Origin: Desulfogranum mediterraneum DSM 13871
GTDB taxonomy: Bacteria > Desulfobacterota > Desulfobulbia > Desulfobulbales > Desulfobulbaceae
Reading direction: 5' to 3'
NCBI RefSeq assembly: GCF_000429965.1
Contig: NZ_AUCW01000023.1
Location: forward strand, 1-64,000
DNA length: 64,000 nt
Part shown: piece by piece, positions 63,428 through 64,000 of the stretch
Numbering within the stretch: the first letter of the stretch is position 1
How the letters are laid out: every line of letters begins with the position of its first letter
The notes under the pieces: generated by a model
What the model was told of the DNA's origin: nothing
Seen by the model: the letters and a program-made list of their open reading frames with translations, nothing else
Database searches by the model: none
Position numbers and translations under genes: made by a program

Positions 63428-64000
63428 GGTTGCGGCGTCTCCCGGAGAATATCTTCAAGGGGACGGCAGGTCGCCTGCTCCACGGCCTGTTTGAGGCCCA
63501 GGGCATTCTCCAGCCTGGTGCGAATCGCCCGGCAGGCGGCCGGGTCTTCGCGGTAGAGATCGAGTTTCTCCTGGAAGCGCTGCTCCACCGGCATCCGTCG
63601 GGTGCCGCGCACCAGCTTGTCAGCCAGGCAGACCAGCTCTTTTTCAGCGAGCTCTGCAGCCGGGACCGGCAGGGCATCACGATGGGCGCCGATCACCTCT
63701 GCCAGCCGGCCCAGGCCGAGGGCTTGTGCCATGGCGGCCCCCCGGGCCTCGTGGTCGGGCTGGCCCTTGGCCAGATCATGGAGCAGTGCCCCGTTATAGA
63801 CCAGGTCCGGATCCAGCTGAACACCGTGGCGGCCAAGTTCCCGGGCCAGCATGGTGGCGATATGGGCGACGGCCCGGCCATGTGCCTCGCCCCGCTGGGG
63901 CATGGTCAGGGCAGCCAGGGATTCTGCCTCCAGCCGGGAGCCGGTTTCCCACTGCTCCAGGCGGCGAACCAGGCGCTTGAAGTCCCCGGGGGTGTCTGCA
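63424..64000 (-). CDS. C-terminal HD domain of a probable NTP transferase-HD fusion (5' cut by window)
   Basis: The minus-strand frame is open to the window edge. The window-edge end (ADTPGDFKRLVRRLEQW) looks like the end of a MobA-like nucleotidyltransferase (D-DTP-D), followed by a linker. An HD domain starts near base 63903 (EAHGRAVAHIATMLAREL, LVYNGALLHDLAKGQ, IGAHRDALPV, CLADKLVRGTR). An ATG at 63903 could start a stand-alone HD protein, but the continuous upstream frame argues for a fusion. It is coupled to the histidine phosphatase. I recall similar fusions in an uncharacterised Desulfovibrio cluster, but this could not be checked. Confidence 0.7.
   Translation of the reverse strand, partial: ADTPGDFKRLVRRLEQWETGSRLEAESLAALTMPQRGEAHGRAVAHIATMLARELGRHGVQLDPDLVYNGALLHDLAKGQPDHEARGAAMAQALGLGRLAEVIGAHRDALPVPAAELAEKELVCLADKLVRGTRRMPVEQRFQEKLDLYREDPAACRAIRTRLENALGLKQAVEQATCRPLEDILRETPQP

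Overview
The window looks like a chromosomal segment of a marine-type Gram-negative bacterium, most likely a member of the Desulfobacterota (sulfate-reducer/Desulfobulbales-like). That placement is inferred from the gene mix: PEP-CTERM proteins, a flavodiiron protein with KatG and PerR, an NhaD sodium antiporter with NhaR, TRAP transporters with sigma-54 activators, many GGDEF/EAL and PAS sensors, and a beta-barrel porin. No ribosomal or other phylogenetic marker is present except one tRNA-Gly, so the placement is tentative. Layout: bases 1-4200 are an accessory island, visibly AT-rich in its first 2.2 kb. It holds small unknown genes, two tandem ribbon-helix-helix-like paralogues behind a promoter and a perfect 26-bp palindrome, a serine resolvase, a cut-down DEDD exonuclease, and a small DNA-binding-type protein whose promoter is covered by a 16+16-bp palindrome. 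Bases 4200-10600 hold a dead EamA transporter gene, the divergent nhaR/nhaD pair, a RAYT (IS200-like) transposase unit, and a porin controlled by a cobalamin riboswitch with a downstream terminator. Bases 10600-19600 carry repeats, a hybrid histidine kinase, a glutamate-receptor-like ion channel, an MFS transporter and an HD hydrolase. Bases 19600-32700 carry three PEP-CTERM proteins with candidate sigma-54 promoters, a CheY, an integrase-N-domain-only protein, and an alanine dehydrogenase/TRAP cluster with an orphan binding protein and a TyrR-like activator. Bases 33300-45600 hold a CHASE4-type kinase, a calcium-loop protein, and an AcoR-like activator convergent with a catabolic operon. That operon encodes a three-subunit FAD/2Fe-2S amine dehydrogenase (HcnABC type), RidA and a second TRAP transporter, with a strong sigma-54 promoter upstream. 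Bases 45900-64000 hold a diguanylate cyclase, tRNA-Gly, a flavodiiron protein, methylmalonyl-CoA epimerase, KatG, PerR, a DASS symporter, a PhnD-type binding protein paired with a GGDEF-EAL protein, a DMSP-lyase-like cupin, succinate-semialdehyde dehydrogenase, a histidine phosphatase and an HD-domain protein cut by the window end. How the parts work together: two nutrient modules (alanine-linked, and amino-acid/opine-like) each pair a TRAP importer with oxidation genes, a nearby sigma-54 activator and a -24/-12 promoter. The same sigma factor is predicted to control the PEP-CTERM surface proteins. Oxygen and peroxide defence (flavodiiron protein, KatG, PerR) sits together. Mobile DNA includes a newly recognised 141-bp MITE-like family (three well-kept copies plus degenerate ones), REP-like palindromes and a RAYT element. 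All calls were made by reading; no database search was run.
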